This document shows positions 34,135 through 46,900 of a stretch of DNA of 64,000 nucleotides, one piece after another (positions within the stretch are counted from its first letter, which is position 1; each line of letters starts with the position of its first letter). Position numbers and translations under genes: made by a program. The notes under the pieces are model-generated. The model worked only from the letters and a program-made list of their open reading frames with translations. It was not told the DNA's origin and did no database searches. This DNA is from Miscanthus floridulus (taxonomy: Eukaryota > Streptophyta > Magnoliopsida > Poales > Poaceae): contig NC_089584.1 of NCBI RefSeq assembly GCF_019320115.1, positions 54,742,852 to 54,806,851 of the forward strand, in the 5' to 3' direction.

Positions 34135-35939
34135 TCAGTCAGAAACATACTGAGTAAGCAACTCATCGTCCGAGTACCAATCCTCTACCATAACCCTGTT
34201 GCTGTGGCTAGGGTCACCTGCATTGCCCTGATCTGCCTTTCGCCTGTAGTAAGCGGCCTCCACTTCATCTGTGGCCTGAGACAAGAACGTGTTATCTTCG
34301 TCCTCATTCATGTGGCTAGGCTCACCCACATTGCCCTGATTTACCTATCGCCTGTAGTAAGCAGCCTCCGCTTCACCTGCTGCCTCTGCGGCTTGAGAGA
34401 AGAATGCTTCCTCATCCTCCTCCACCTTCAAACCTGCCTCTGCTAGAGCGATGAGCTCACTCAGTCTGCCAGTGTCACCCTCATCCTTCTCCACCTGTAA
34501 GCTCGCCTCCACTAGAGCGATGAGATCGCTCAACCTAGCAATGTCGTCCTCATCCTCATCCCCCTCATTGTCCAACACAATCGAACATAGAACGCTACGA
34601 CCGGCTCGGGTTCTATGCTCATGTAACTTGTTTTCCACATAACTTACATGGGTCACCTCTATGGCATGGTCCCCGCTGCATCCAATCCCTTCATGTATAA
34701 AATGCAACAACTTACCAATGCAATTATAGTACATTTAAAAACGGGTAACAAAAGTAAGAAGGCTTCCAATGACTCACTTGTACACAATGCAACAACATGG
34801 TCATTCAAGACCTACATCTATACTGTTTCATCCTCCATTGCAGCCTTCCTTGCCCTATCCTCCTCTAATGCCCTCCGTCTCTTCGACCCCCATTTGTCAA
34901 GCCTAACATCGATTAGGTTACGAATACCACTCTTTCTAGCAAACTCACGCATGTTCTTCTTTCGTAGTTTAACAAAGTGGTCAACATAGTCACGTCCATA
35001 TCCCCTCTTCCGTGCAATTACTTGCATCCCCTTCAAGTCATCCATGAACTTATCTTGACCATCATAAGATTCTCACTTGCATTTCCTAGTGCTCTGTTCA
35101 AACGAAAAATTATATCATAATTCTTCAAAAAAACCAGAAAAATACAATTTTAGGGTTTCAACACCAATAACCAACCTCATCATAGTCAACCATATGGCCA
35201 CAATAATGGCCTATTCCAAGCTCAGAAGGGACTAGGCCATAGTTGGATTTAACACCACATTCGCACATGACAGGAGGTGCTTTGTAAATTACCCTTTCTT
35301 TCTTCTTTTCCTTAACCTTTGGTGGTTCTTCCGGCCATTGGTTCTTAAGACCATGCAACCACTCCTTAAAATGACACTTTGCCATTGAAAACACCTAAAT
35401 AAGGTGACATTAGTACATGAACGCATATAGCTCAACATTTCAACACATACACTTTGCACTTACTTCATGCTTGTTTGGACACACAAACTCCAACGTATTC
35501 TCAGAGTTTATGATAGCTCGATCTCCGCAATCGCACAGAGGAGGTTCCTCGAGTCGTCTAACTGTGGCTAAGTGCTTCTCCTTAGCCGTCATTGGAGGGG
35601 GGTTAGGGGGAGGTGGAACCCACCGCTCGAAGTGCTCTCATGGATGTCGCCCTCTCCACCAATCATCAAAAAGGAGGTACCTAGGGTCAAACTTGTCTGC
35701 ACCGTCGATCCACTGAAAGAAAAAGCACCTCTCATGGGCCTACACAACAAAATTCCAATAAAATATTAGTAACCTAGTAATACAAATGAAGAAAAAAAAA
35801 CATACGGAAACAATTACTTACATTAAAACGACTGCATGCGTAGAAGCAATGAGCCGCTGTGTCCGGATGTCTTGATTGAAACACGTCGGTCAGACAACCA
35901 CAGTCACAGTTAGGGATAGGGAGGTCAGGAGGGACGGGG
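34135..35939 (-). pseudogene. GRF-type zinc-knuckle gene, broken and split by a 12.7-kb insertion
   Basis: Minus-strand exons: 35939-35822 (CDCG...RHPDTAAHCFYACS), 35739-35464 (CFFFQWIDGADKFDPRYLLF, then CDCGDRAIINSENTLEFVC), 35394-35176 (MAKCHFKEWLHGLKNQWPEE, then CECG...GHYCG), 35085-about 34806 (VIARKRGYGRDYVDHFVKLR) and a final acidic exon ending at 34135. Donors are gtaagt or gttggt and acceptors end in tag. Three C-x-C-G...C/H knuckles match the GRF-type zinc finger pattern, a nucleic-acid-binding fold. The last exon holds internal repeats around EAAYYRR. In-frame stops (near 35640, in the fourth exon and at about 34330) show decay. The 5' end lies beyond the insertion, at 48668 onwards. 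Confidence 0.75.
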
Positions 35940-38900
35940 TGTAACACCCCTGGTGTTACAAGCTCGTTTAGCACCGCGATTTAGGCCTAAGTAAAATTTT
36001 TGAAACAAGTTTCTTAGAATTTTTTATTTAAAATGTACTGGATGCGATAAGCGAATCCTGTGTAACTTAGTTTCGTGGACTCAAATAAATTCTCAAGTTA
36101 AATTACGCAGTGCATAGAAATATTTAGCAAATGTCCGATAATGATTCTAGCAAGTAAATGGTGAATGGCTTGTTCTGTTGGATTGAACATGAATACAATT
36201 TTTATAAACAAAAATACGATATGACTGGTATATAGTACTTAATGAAAATTCAGAGTATGATTTTGGTTGCAATTAAAATATCAAGTAACAAACTTTAGTG
36301 CTTTAGCCGTGTTTGAAAATATAAACAATCCGCTTGGTAAATGAATATTTGAGAGCTGAAATAATAATGATAGCGCCGCTGGCCACTCGCCCCACCTAGC
36401 TCGCCGGTACGACGCGCGTGTTGATGGATGAATTGGCTAGGCTGCTGCTGCCAGGTACTACTCTGCTTGTTTTCCCTCCCTCATTGCTAGTTCCGTCGCT
36501 TCACCCAATGTCTCTTGTCTTGTTGCTTTATCTGCCTTGCTTATCTCTGCTGCCACGGTCTCATCCTTGCCTGTCACTACTGTCTGCCTATGTGCCGAGC
36601 ACCCGATGTGTCCATAGTACCAGCACATGTGCCGCTCAGTCGTGTCACGTCAAGATAGGGCCAGCGCACTTTATAGCACAAGCAGCCGAGCCTTCACAGC
36701 TGCAGCAGACCTTTTCCTCCTCGCCTCTGCTCCTTTTTTTACTCTCCTGGTCTCTGCCTCTGTCTGTTGGCCTTGATTATCTCTAGCTGCCTCTCCTTAC
36801 TTTTGCCTACCCCTGTGCCGAGCCGAGCTACTCCGCTCCATCTCCATTGCTTGGCACCCGAGCTACACTATGCCCCCAGTGCCACTGCCGTAGCTCCCCG
36901 TTGTGGCCACGCTCCTCACGCCCATGTCGCCTAGAGCCGCCCGACCAGCGCCGCTGCACGCCGATGTCGCCGGCTTTCCCCTCGTGAGCACGCGAAGCTC
37001 CCTTGGTCCCATGCTGGAGTCGCAGCCCCAGCTTCGACTCATCCTTTCCGCTCTCTGTTTCTCTGCTGGTCTCCTATGGTGGGACACCGTTGTCGTGCCT
37101 CCCACCGCCATCGCGTGTGCGCATGAGCGTGCATGCCCCATGGTCGTGCCGGACCTCCGACTCCACGGTGTTGCCTCTTAAGAGCACCTCCTCTGCGGTC
37201 CACGAGCTGTGGCCGTGCTGGTGCTCTGCCATCATCCGTGCTGCCTCATTGCCGTTGTTGTGCCCTCTGCGCTGCCCTACCCATGTTGCCGCGCCGCTCC
37301 ACCTCTGCCGTTGGCATGCCTCCTACACTGGGCCACCATAGCCACCCCTTCCCACCACATGCGAGCGCACGCGCTCCTCAATCTACGCTAGAGACACGAC
37401 CCTAGCCCTGCTTTTTCACCAGCTTGCCTCCGCTACTGGCCTTGGCGTTTCGGTGCAAGCCATGCCGCTGCCTTGTGGCACCCATCTGGGCTGCGCTTGT
37501 CGTCGTCCTGCCACCATGGTGAGCGTGCTCGTGCACCCCCCCCCCCCGCTGGACCTGCGTCTCCTTGGTGCGCCCGAGCCACAGCGCCCCGCCGCCGCTC
37601 CCATTCTAGGACGGCCATAGTACCTTGCCTCCACCTGCGCCGCCGTCCCCCAACTCCTCTTGGCCGTGCCTTTCTCTCCGGCCGAGCCTCTCCTATGCAG
37701 CCACCACCGTGCCGTGCCTCTCGTGCAGTCACACCGTGGCCCGCTGCTCCGGGCGCCCTTCAGCCGGACCACGGCCGTTTCCATCGCACAGTCACCGCGT
37801 GTGCGAGCGCGCCCGAGCCTCCTGTTGCCCCGCACCACCACCTCATCGCCGGCGCGTCCTCACCGCGGTGCTGCTCGGCTCCTCTGCCCGATGCTCTGTT
37901 CATGGAAGATGAAGAGAAAGGTGAGGAATGAGAATAAAATTAACACAGGGTTCTGATTGCTAAATACGTGACTCATATGAATAGTACATGCTGGGCTGAT
38001 GGTTAGTTTCAAGAAAGCGCAGGGTCCTTTTTACATAATTACGTGTCCTCTCTAGCTCCTGGCCGTGTGGGCCGACTGTTGGGTCGTGGCCTGCGCACCT
38101 GGCCCCACCGCGCCGCTTGGGCCATGCTCACCGGTCAAGACCGGCCTTGCGTCGCTGGGTCGCGCGCGCCGCACTACCGAGCCTGCCGCGTGACTGTGGG
38201 TCGCTCATGCCAAGCCTGCCTAGATCGGTGCGGTGCCTCCTGCACCTGGGCCGCGCGTTCCCTAGGCCGAATAGGTGGCAACTGGCCCAATTAGTTTTAT
38301 AAAGCAAGTGTTAATTAGTTTCGGAAACAAACTTATAAAATCAATATAAATTTGTGTAATGGACCAAAAATTATGAAACCAATTTTGTTAGCCTTCTAAA
38401 ATCATGATCTACTTGTTAGTATATTTTGTTCACGTAGTTCAATAATATTCTTGGAAGCTATATAATTAATTTAAGGTACTTAATATTGTAAAGATATAAA
38501 CTTGTAGGAATTGTTGTGATAAATTGGTAACAGTGTTGGATCTGATATGTTTATAGTAGGCTCGTAGCAATATTAGGTACTCACTGTAATTTTTGTAGCT
38601 CCAAAATAATTAGTTTGCTAGGTAGACAGTGATGTCCTATTTCGAATAATGCTTAAATCAATAGAATGAAATAAAGAAACAACTTGGGTTTGTTTAACTA
38701 AAACATTTGTTGGGAAGTAACGTCTTATTCGGCAATATGGATACGCATACCAGCGTTAGAGCTATCTCATTAGCTTGTGAGGCGTGATATGATTTCTAGG
38801 CATTTCGGTTGTCATTGATTATTTACATCTATGCATTTGCATCAATGCACATCATATAGATACGATGATAGATCAACGGATCAATTCAAGGATGATTGGG

Positions 38901-40502
38901 AATCCGAGGATGGTGTAATGGTATTCTCTCCAGAAGATGATGCAATGGGCTTTCTATCCAGTTGATGGTGGATAATCTGAAGATGCAAATACTAACTTTT
39001 GGTTATATTTTACCCAGGCAAGCCCCGGTGCATAACCCCTACTTTTCTGTAGTTTAGATTATATTTGTGCATTAAGTTTTAAGGAGTTGAATAAAACTCA
39101 CTTGCATATATATATCTTTATCCTATGAGTCGTACTAGTATGACAGGATCGTCTAGATTGCTATGCTATAGGACTTCGGTAGAAGTCGAGTGATTGCTGT
39201 CACTCGCGAGATATAGGAAATATATTGCTGTATTATTATCACTTGGAAAATATAAATGGTGGAAAGGAAAAATGGTGACCGAGCAAGGAAATGGTTTGGG
39301 TATTGGTGGGTGTAAGAGGTTGTGTCACCGTGGACGCGGGGCATAGCTTGGTTACACTGCTTTCCCTGTCTGTATCGATTAAGGACTTATTATCCCGGGC
39401 ACATACTTGGGTATGGGCGCTTGGAAGACTTGTTGCTCTCTTGTTGTAGATCCGGCTCTTTCCAGACCGACTGTCAGGGTGGTTTTTGGGTTAGGAGGTC
39501 CTTGCACCGCACTGAGTCCGGGACTCAGGGGTGAGGGCTTGGAGTCCTAGTTTGGACGGGAACCTAGACACCCAGGATAGGAGGGTGATGGGTTGGTCCT
39601 GCTTGTGCCTTGGGTACAAGTGGGGCGTGTGTTTTTGGGGTACCCAGCTAGGGGCTTTGACTCGTGAATCGCTGGTGATCCAATACGACTTGTCTTAACT
39701 CTAGCACCGTAGTAAGAACTAGAAGATGAAAGATGGAAAGAAAAGGAAATATGATTGCTTACCACCTGCTTGAAAGTAGTATAGGTGCTTACATAGAATG
39801 GTTAGTTAATGAACTAATGCACTGCTAATAAAAATCGAATATAAGGACGCACATTTAGTAATGCTTCCTACAGATGCAATAAACCCACAAGCCAGATAGC
39901 CTTGCATATCCTTGGAGTCTTTTTTTCCTCCAGTCGGGTAAGTCTTGCTGAGTACAATTGAGTACTCAGGGTTTTATTCCCCTTGTTGCAGGTGACAGGT
40001 GGAGGCTAAAGCTGACCTTTATGTGTGAATTCCTCCTGGTGGGCTCTGAGAGGATTTCCTTTACGCTGCGATCATAGTTTTTATTTATAACTCTCACCAA
40101 ATGTTTTTATAAATAGAAGTTCGATAATCTGTTGTCATAGTTTATTTATCAATGCTTCATCATGCCATGAATAGCTATTTATTTCCACTGTAATCCTAAT
40201 CACATAATTATATTCTGTTGTTAACTAAAATTGTTCATAACCCTGATAATATGATTACATTCCGCTATTATACAATAATTATTATATGCTGATGTTGTAT
40301 TAAAAGTGATGTAAGAAATGGTTAAGAATGATGTAAGCTTTATTCTCTCATTTGTGATCCTGATAGAAAAATGTGGATTTTCGGGTTCTCCCCTAGGGTG
40401 TGCCTGACGGAACTGAGTAATTTAGTGTTCTCCTTTGGGTGCTTAGTGTCTAATGAAAGACAAGCACTCCTGGGAGACATTAGATTAGGCGGTTCTGCCA
40501 CA
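35940..40502 (+). repeat. LARD 5' LTR
   Basis: Begins tgtaacacccctggtgttac and ends ggttctgccaca. A GC-rich block (about 36400-37950 and 38050-38290) sits between AT-rich arms. Long open frames in the GC-rich block are not conserved in the partner LTR and are composition artefacts. The hairpin gagtac-aattga-gtactc is at 39950-39967. Confidence 0.9.
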
Positions 40503-40504
40503 GG

Positions 40505-40516
40505 TGGTATTAGAGC
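40505..40516 (+). promoter_or_regulatory. Primer binding site of LARD
   Basis: tggtattagagc two bases after the LTR end. One mismatch to the initiator Met complement tggtatcagagc, which may reduce but need not abolish priming. Confidence 0.85.
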
Positions 40517-41282
40517 ATAAATGAGGAAATAAAGCTTTGAAAACCTTTTCTAAAATAAAATTTGACAACAAATTCTTTTCAATGCATAGGACGTCATTAT
40601 GCGAAGTTATATAAGTAGCCCTATTACTATGGTTATGTATCTTGGATAGATGGCACTCTGTTAACTTAGGTAGGCTTAATCATTTTTTTTCTGCAGGTAC
40701 CCTGACTCAAGCATAGTCCGATAGTATCGACTAGCTATAGGGAGAGAACGATGTGCCAAAAATCTGAGAACGGGTGCCCAATATGTTGGCAACACTGAAA
40801 GGACATATAGGACGTGCATTCATGCATATGCTATTTGTGCATTGTAGCGCTCGTATTGCTTGTAGATACGCCCTACATAGTTGTCACGCGTGTCGTATTG
40901 TGCACGACTGACTCATTCCTGTTCCAAAGTTAGGTCTGCACTGTGGCTTCGTGCTTCGTGTTCGCCCGTGGTTCACGCCTGTCGTGACCCATGTTTTCCC
41001 CGTACTCTTTTCTACGCTCTTATCAGACACCTGCCCTACAGTCGTACCAGTTAGTAATGGCCTCGGACCTCGCTCGCCTTGAACGCGTGAAAAATTTGGT
41101 GGATTCGGTCATAGTGATCCCGCGCAGGAACTCGGGTGAACCACGTTAGGACACTGACTGCTCTGCCTTTATAAGCAGAGCTTGGCTTAGCCATTGGTAC
41201 CACCACTCGACGCACTTTAGCTAGTCCAGCTTTTCCTTTGAGCAAACTTTTCGCTTAGCCTTCCTCACCACCACCGTTTGAA

Positions 41283-42125
41283 ATGGCAGGAGCCTGGGTT
41301 AGTAGTTACTGCCTGAACGTTGAGGGTTTTCCCAGAATCCTACATGCCATCCTGCAAAAGCTCAGAGTCAGAGATCGTCCTGAGTACGAGGGCCGTAAGT
41401 ATGAGGAGCATGGCACCGAGCGGTATGAGGTTACCGTCTACATCGGGAAGAGTGAAGAGTTCCCCGACCTCAATGAAGCCTGGAGTGTGACCGTAACTGG
41501 GTTTAGCTTCATCGACGCCTACTAGGTTGTGGCCCACAAAGCCTTGCGGTACCTCTGCCAGATCTATGAGGAGCCCATTGCCTGTACCCCCATGAGGTTC
41601 TTACCACCTTTGGACAAGAATCGGTGGGCATGGAGGGCTCGCATGGAGGCCTTGCAAGGGTGGGAGGTGCAAGAAGATAGTCCTACCATAGTGCACTTGA
41701 CCATATACCTGCTTGCTCTAGATGAGCAATATGACTAGCAAGCCTTGGAACTGAGGATCTGCCTCCGGCGGGCCGAGGAAGCCGATATCTTCAACTGGAT
41801 GCTCCAGGTGCAGCTCGCAGAAGCGCATGCCAGTGCTACAGCTGCTGAGAGCTGGGAGACTACCATGTCGAAAGCTCTGAAGGAGGCTGAAGATTGGCAT
41901 GTCCAACAGCTGCGGGACACCTATCTTGTCACCAGGGCCAAGCGGAGGACACTGGCTGCTGAAAGGTAGGATGCCCCGATCTTGGAAGGGATCCCTATCC
42001 ATCCACCAGAAAGAAGGAGAACCAGTGTTGCAGTGCCACCAGCACCTGCACCCTCTAAAGTGTCAGAAGTAGAGCCCTTGGTTTCTCTCACTCAGCCGTT
42101 GCTCCAAGAAGATGCAGATCCGTAG
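41283..42125 (+). pseudogene. Unknown LARD-internal ORF, three in-frame stops
   Basis: One frame from ATG 41283 to a stop near 42125, broken by TAG codons at 41523, 41736 and 41967. About 280 codons remain coherent: YEVTVYIGKSEEFPDLNEAW, then a region with LRYLCQIYEEPIACTPMRF, then a long Ala/Glu-rich helix (about 41745-41969) and a Pro-rich tail. It is neither gag nor pol as I know them: no zinc knuckle, protease or polymerase motif. The stops all look like single-base changes. It is the only coding-like sequence in the element, so it may be an accessory protein or a captured host fragment. Confidence 0.55.
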
Positions 42126-43950
42126 CCAGGGTGGTAGAAGAATCCACCGAGCCTAGGAATGAAGATGCGTGGTTCCAGGGTAGATTAGTTACCTTGGGAT
42201 GCTGTACCTGTAGTAGTAGTGCTTTTCATCATTGTCCTCTGGAATTGTACTCTTGCCATTGTTGTCATCCGTAGTTGTTGAGATCATCCGCCAGTAGGGA
42301 AGGTGAATGATGTGTTGTGAATGGGAGACTGGATGCCTGTATGATGTACCCATATAAGACCGTTGGAACATGCATTTTATTTATTTTGCTGTGTTTATTG
42401 CGTTCATCTACCCTAAGTTTCTTGAGACATGCTTAGAGTTTTCTAGGGCGATATTAAGCGGGTTACAAGAGAAGTTGCCATTCAGATACCAACCGTGATT
42501 GGATAACATAGGACACTGTATCGACTAATTGTGGATGTCCCAGCAGAACACTTGAATCTCTTTAAATCAAATCTGCCATTGGATTTGAATTCCTTGTCCC
42601 TTGTTGTGAAGGGAACCCTGGCTATTTGAATCTTCCTTTGCAATACCCTCTTACTCTGTGGTCTATGACCCCACTGCTATCATGGCGTGTAAGTTGGTAA
42701 TAGTTGCCTGGTTAAAAGCTTATGGTGCTGCGACAAAACTGAGGGCTCCCTGTGGAATAGCTGCCACATGGTGACGTTGCTCGGCACACACTGGTATTGA
42801 GGTTGTTGACCAAGCACCTTTACCAAGTTGCGCTGCCATACCGCTTTTTCTACAAAATATTTTTCTTGGAAATATTCGGGTGTTCAAACGGGAAATCCAC
42901 AATGGGTTGATGAAATAGTGTTCTCTCAAAGTAAATAAGAGGAGGTGGTTTTGGAGGAAGAAAGTATGACATGGTCTCAGTCTACATGAAAGCCGGATGT
43001 GGTCGAGTAAAGGAAAGAAAAAGAAGAGTAGTAAGGAAAGTTAGCCTCGGGTAGTCGGGAGTGGATGTCATGTCCCAAGCCCTGTGTTTAGTTGACCGTG
43101 CTGGGTCATTTCATTGTGTGCCCTGCGAACGCTATCTATATTGGGCCCTTATCTTCCTGTTCTAGCGTGGCCACGGCATTGTGCCGCACTCATCGTCCTT
43201 GTGCACTGTGCGCTTTTCCTTTTCCTGGCATCTGGTTGGTTCTTGACTCTCATGCCTCGTCCCTTGTACCAGACCCCCCTTCCCCTTCTCTTTTCTCCTT
43301 TTGGGAACACGGCTGCCCGCACGCCTGCCTCGTCGAGCGGACCCCCTCTCCTCTCCTTTATTTCCCCCTCTGCCGCTCACGTAGGAAGCGCACCATGTCC
43401 GACCTTATCTCCACAGCATGAACCGTCTATGCATCCCACCCCCACCGCATCCGCTTCCGGTGTGTTGCGCCCCACCTTCGTTCGTATCTATAAGAAACCC
43501 TTGGTCCTTTCTCTTCTTCTTCATCCCCATTCCCCTCGCATTCGGAGCCAAGCTACGAAATCTAGTCACCATTGTGGAGCTAGGTCCGTCAGTCTGAGGT
43601 GATGGTGTAATCTGAGAAGAAGAAAGGATCTAGTTCGTCAAAGAAGTTCAAGTTCCCTTGGGTAGTTGAGCCTTATGATTCACAATGTTTGACTTCTCAA
43701 TCGACTGTTTCTGGATCTATTGGACCTACGCCATGTTTTGGATACACATTATCTTGTGGTTTCTCCATTGTCCTCGCCTATCTCGACTTCTGGATTAAGT
43801 CTCGGTTGTATTAGGTTGCTCTTAACCATGTATCTCTAAATCTCCATGTGGTTTAGTATTCGAAGTTGTGTAATCTTTCGTGTAATCTCTAATCTACATA
43901 ATGTAATCGCGTTTTCCCCTCTTCTTGTTCTTGCTTCGAATATCAGGACG
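42126..43950 (+). other. LARD internal non-coding region
   Basis: Between the decayed ORF and the polypurine tract. AT-rich to 43080, then a C-rich stretch (43090-43600) with no supported gene. The open frame across 43114-43602 follows base composition rather than any family. Confidence 0.5.
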
Positions 43951-43961
43951 AGATTCTTTTT

Positions 43962-43973
43962 AAGGGGGTTGGT
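43962..43973 (+). promoter_or_regulatory. Polypurine tract of LARD
   Basis: aagggggttggt directly before the 3' LTR start, preceded by ggacgagattctttt, a block almost identical to that in the intact chromovirus. The tract is interrupted by tt. Confidence 0.8.
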
Positions 43974-46900
43974 TGTAACACCCCTGGTGTTACGAGCTCG
44001 TTTAGCACTGCGATTTAGGCCTAAGTAAAATTTTTAAAAAGAGTTTCTCAGAATTTTTGATTTAAATGTACTGAATGCGATAAGCGAATCCCGTGTGACT
44101 TAGTTTCGTGGACTCAAACAAATGCTCAAGTCAAATTACGCAGTGCGTAGAAATATTTAGGAATGTCCGATAATGATTCTAGCAAGTAAATGGCGAATGG
44201 CTTGTTCTGTTGGATTGAACATGAAAATAATTTTTATAAACAAAAATACGATATGACTGGTATATAATTCTTAAGTAAAATTTGGAGTATGATTTTGGTT
44301 GCAATTAAAATATCGAGTAACAAACTTTAGTGCTTTAGCCGTGTTAGAAAATATAAATAGTCAACTTGGTAAATGATTTTTTGAGAGCTGAAATAATAAC
44401 GATAGCGCCGCTGGCCACTCGCCCCACCTAGCTCGCCGGTACGACGCGCGCGTTGATGGATGAGTTGGCGGGCTGCTGCTGCCGGGTACTGCTCTGCTTC
44501 TTTTCCCTCCCTCACTGCTAGTTCCGTCGCTTCACCCTGCGTCTCTTGTCTTGTCGCTTTGCCTGCCTTGCTTATCTCTGCTGCCGCAGTCTCATCCTTG
44601 CCTGTCGCTACTGTCTGCCTCTATGCCGAGCACCCGATGTGTCCGCAGTGCCAGCACATGTGCCGCTCAGTCGCGTCGCGTCAAGATAGGGCCAGCGCAC
44701 TTTACAACACAAGCAGCCTAGCCTTCACAGCTGTAGCAGACCTTTTCCTCCTCGCCTCTGCTCCTTTTTTTTACTCTCCCGGTCTCTGCCTCTGTCTGCC
44801 GGCCTTGATTGTCTCTGGCTGCCTCTCCTTACTTTTGTCTGCCCCTGTGCCGAGCCAAGCTACTCTACTCCATCTCCATTACCCGACACCTGAGCTACAC
44901 TGCGCCCCCAGGACCATTGCCACAGCTCCCCGCTGGAGCCGATCGGCCGATGCCACTGCGCGCCGATGTCGCCGGCTTTGCCCTCGTGAGCGCATGAAGC
45001 TCCCTTGGTCCCGTGCTAGAGTCGTAGCCCCAGCTCCAACTCGTCCTTTCTGCTCTCTGTTTCTCTACTGGTCTCCTATGCTGGGACGCCATTGTCGTGC
45101 CTCCCGCCACCATCGCGTGTGCGCGCGAGCGCGCGTGCCCCACGGCCGTGCCGGACCTCTAACTCCACGGCGTTGCCTCTTCCGAGCGCCTCCTCTGCGG
45201 TCCGTGCGCCGCGGCCATGCCGGTGCTCTGCCATCATCCACGCCGCCTCATCGTAGTTGTCGTGCCCTCTATGCTACCCCTCTTGTGTTGCCACGCCACT
45301 CCACCTCCGCCGTCGGCACACCTCCTACGCTAGGCCACCGTAGCCGCCCCTTCCCACCGCGTGCGAGCGCACGCGCTCCTCAGTCCACGCTGGAGCCGCG
45401 ACCCTAGCCCTGCTTTTTATCTAGCTCACCTCTGCTGCTGGCCTCGGCGTTTTGGCGCAAGCCATGCCGCTGCCCTACGGCACCCGTCTAGGCCGCGCCC
45501 GTTGTCGTCCTGCCTCCATGGTGAGCACGCTCGTGCCCCGACCCAATGTTGGACTTGCGTCTCCTTAGCGTGCCCAAGCCGCAGTGTCCCACCGCCGCTC
45601 CCCTTTTGGGATGGCCGTAGCACCTTGCCTCCACCTACGCCGCCGTCCCTCGGCTCCTCACGTGCGTGCGCAAGCCCGCGGTCTCGCGCTGGACCACAGC
45701 CCGCCGTGCTGCCCTTCCGCGCCACCATCGCACCTCGCCGTGGCCGCTTGCCTTGAGCCACGCGCAGCTCCGCCTTGCCGCACCGCCATGTGGAAGACCA
45801 CACCGAGGGTCGCCTCTTGGCCGCGCCTTTCTCTCTGGCCGAGCCTCTCCTGCATAGCCACCGCCATGTCGTGGCCCGCTGCTTCAGGCGCCCTTCAGCC
45901 AGACCGTGGCCATTTCCGTCGCACGGTCACCGCGTGTGCGAGCGCGCCCGAGCCCCCCGTCGCCCCGTACCACCACCTCGCCGCCATCGTGCCCTCACCG
46001 CGGTTCCGTCTGGTTCCTCTGCCCGGTGTTCTGTTCATGGAAGATGAAGAGAAAGGTGAGGAATGAGAATAAAATTAATATAGGGTTCTGATTACTAAAT
46101 ACGTGACTTATATGAATAGTACACACTGGGCTGATGGTTAGTTTTGAGAAAGCGCAGGATCCTTTTTGCATAATTACACGTCCTCTCTGGATCCTGGCCA
46201 CGTGGGCTGGCTGTTGGGCCGCGGCCTGTGCACCTAGCCCGACCGTGCCAGCTACCAGCCTGCCACCGCGCCGCTTGGGCCATGCTCACCGGTCTGGACC
46301 GGCCTTGCGTCGCTGGGCCGCGCGCGCCGCACTGCCGGGCCTGCCGCGTGTCTATGGGCCGCTCACGCCACGCCCGCTTAGGTCGGTATGGTGCCTCTCG
46401 CGCCTGGGCCGAATAGGTGGCTGATGGCCCAATTAGTTTTATAAAGCAAGTGTTAATTAGTTTCGGAAACAAACTTGTAAAATCAATATAAATTTGTGTA
46501 GTGGACCAAAAATTATGAAACCAATTTTGTTAGTCTTCTAAAATCATGATGTACTTGTTAGTATATTTTATTTACGTAGTTTAATAATATTCTTGGAAGC
46601 TATATAATTAATTTATGGTACTCAATATTGTAAAGATATAAATTTGTAGGAATTGTTGTGATAAATTGGTAATCGTGTTTGATCTGAAATTTTTACAGTA
46701 GGCTCCTAGCAATATTAGGTACTCACTTTAATTTGTGTAGCTCCAAAATAATTAGTTTGCTAGATAGACAGTGATGTCCTATTTCAAATAATGCTTAAAT
46801 CGATAGAATGAAATAAAGAAACAACTTGGGTTTGTTTAACTAAAACATTTGTTGGGAAGTAACGTCTTATTCGACAATATGGATACGTAGACCAGCGTTA

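Noticed and set aside
36418..37956. Cluster of long overlapping open frames on both strands in the LARD 5' LTR
   Set aside because: Several frames on both strands are open at once in GC-rich DNA, with no family resemblance and no conservation in the partner LTR.
43114..43602. 162-codon frame in the LARD interior
   Set aside because: C/T-rich low-complexity translation with no motif, and the overlapping frames are equally open.
44460..45407. 315-codon open frame in the LARD 3' LTR
   Set aside because: GC- and C-rich sequence with Ser/Ala/Arg/Pro-dominated translation. The same position in the other LTR is broken, so it is a composition artefact.
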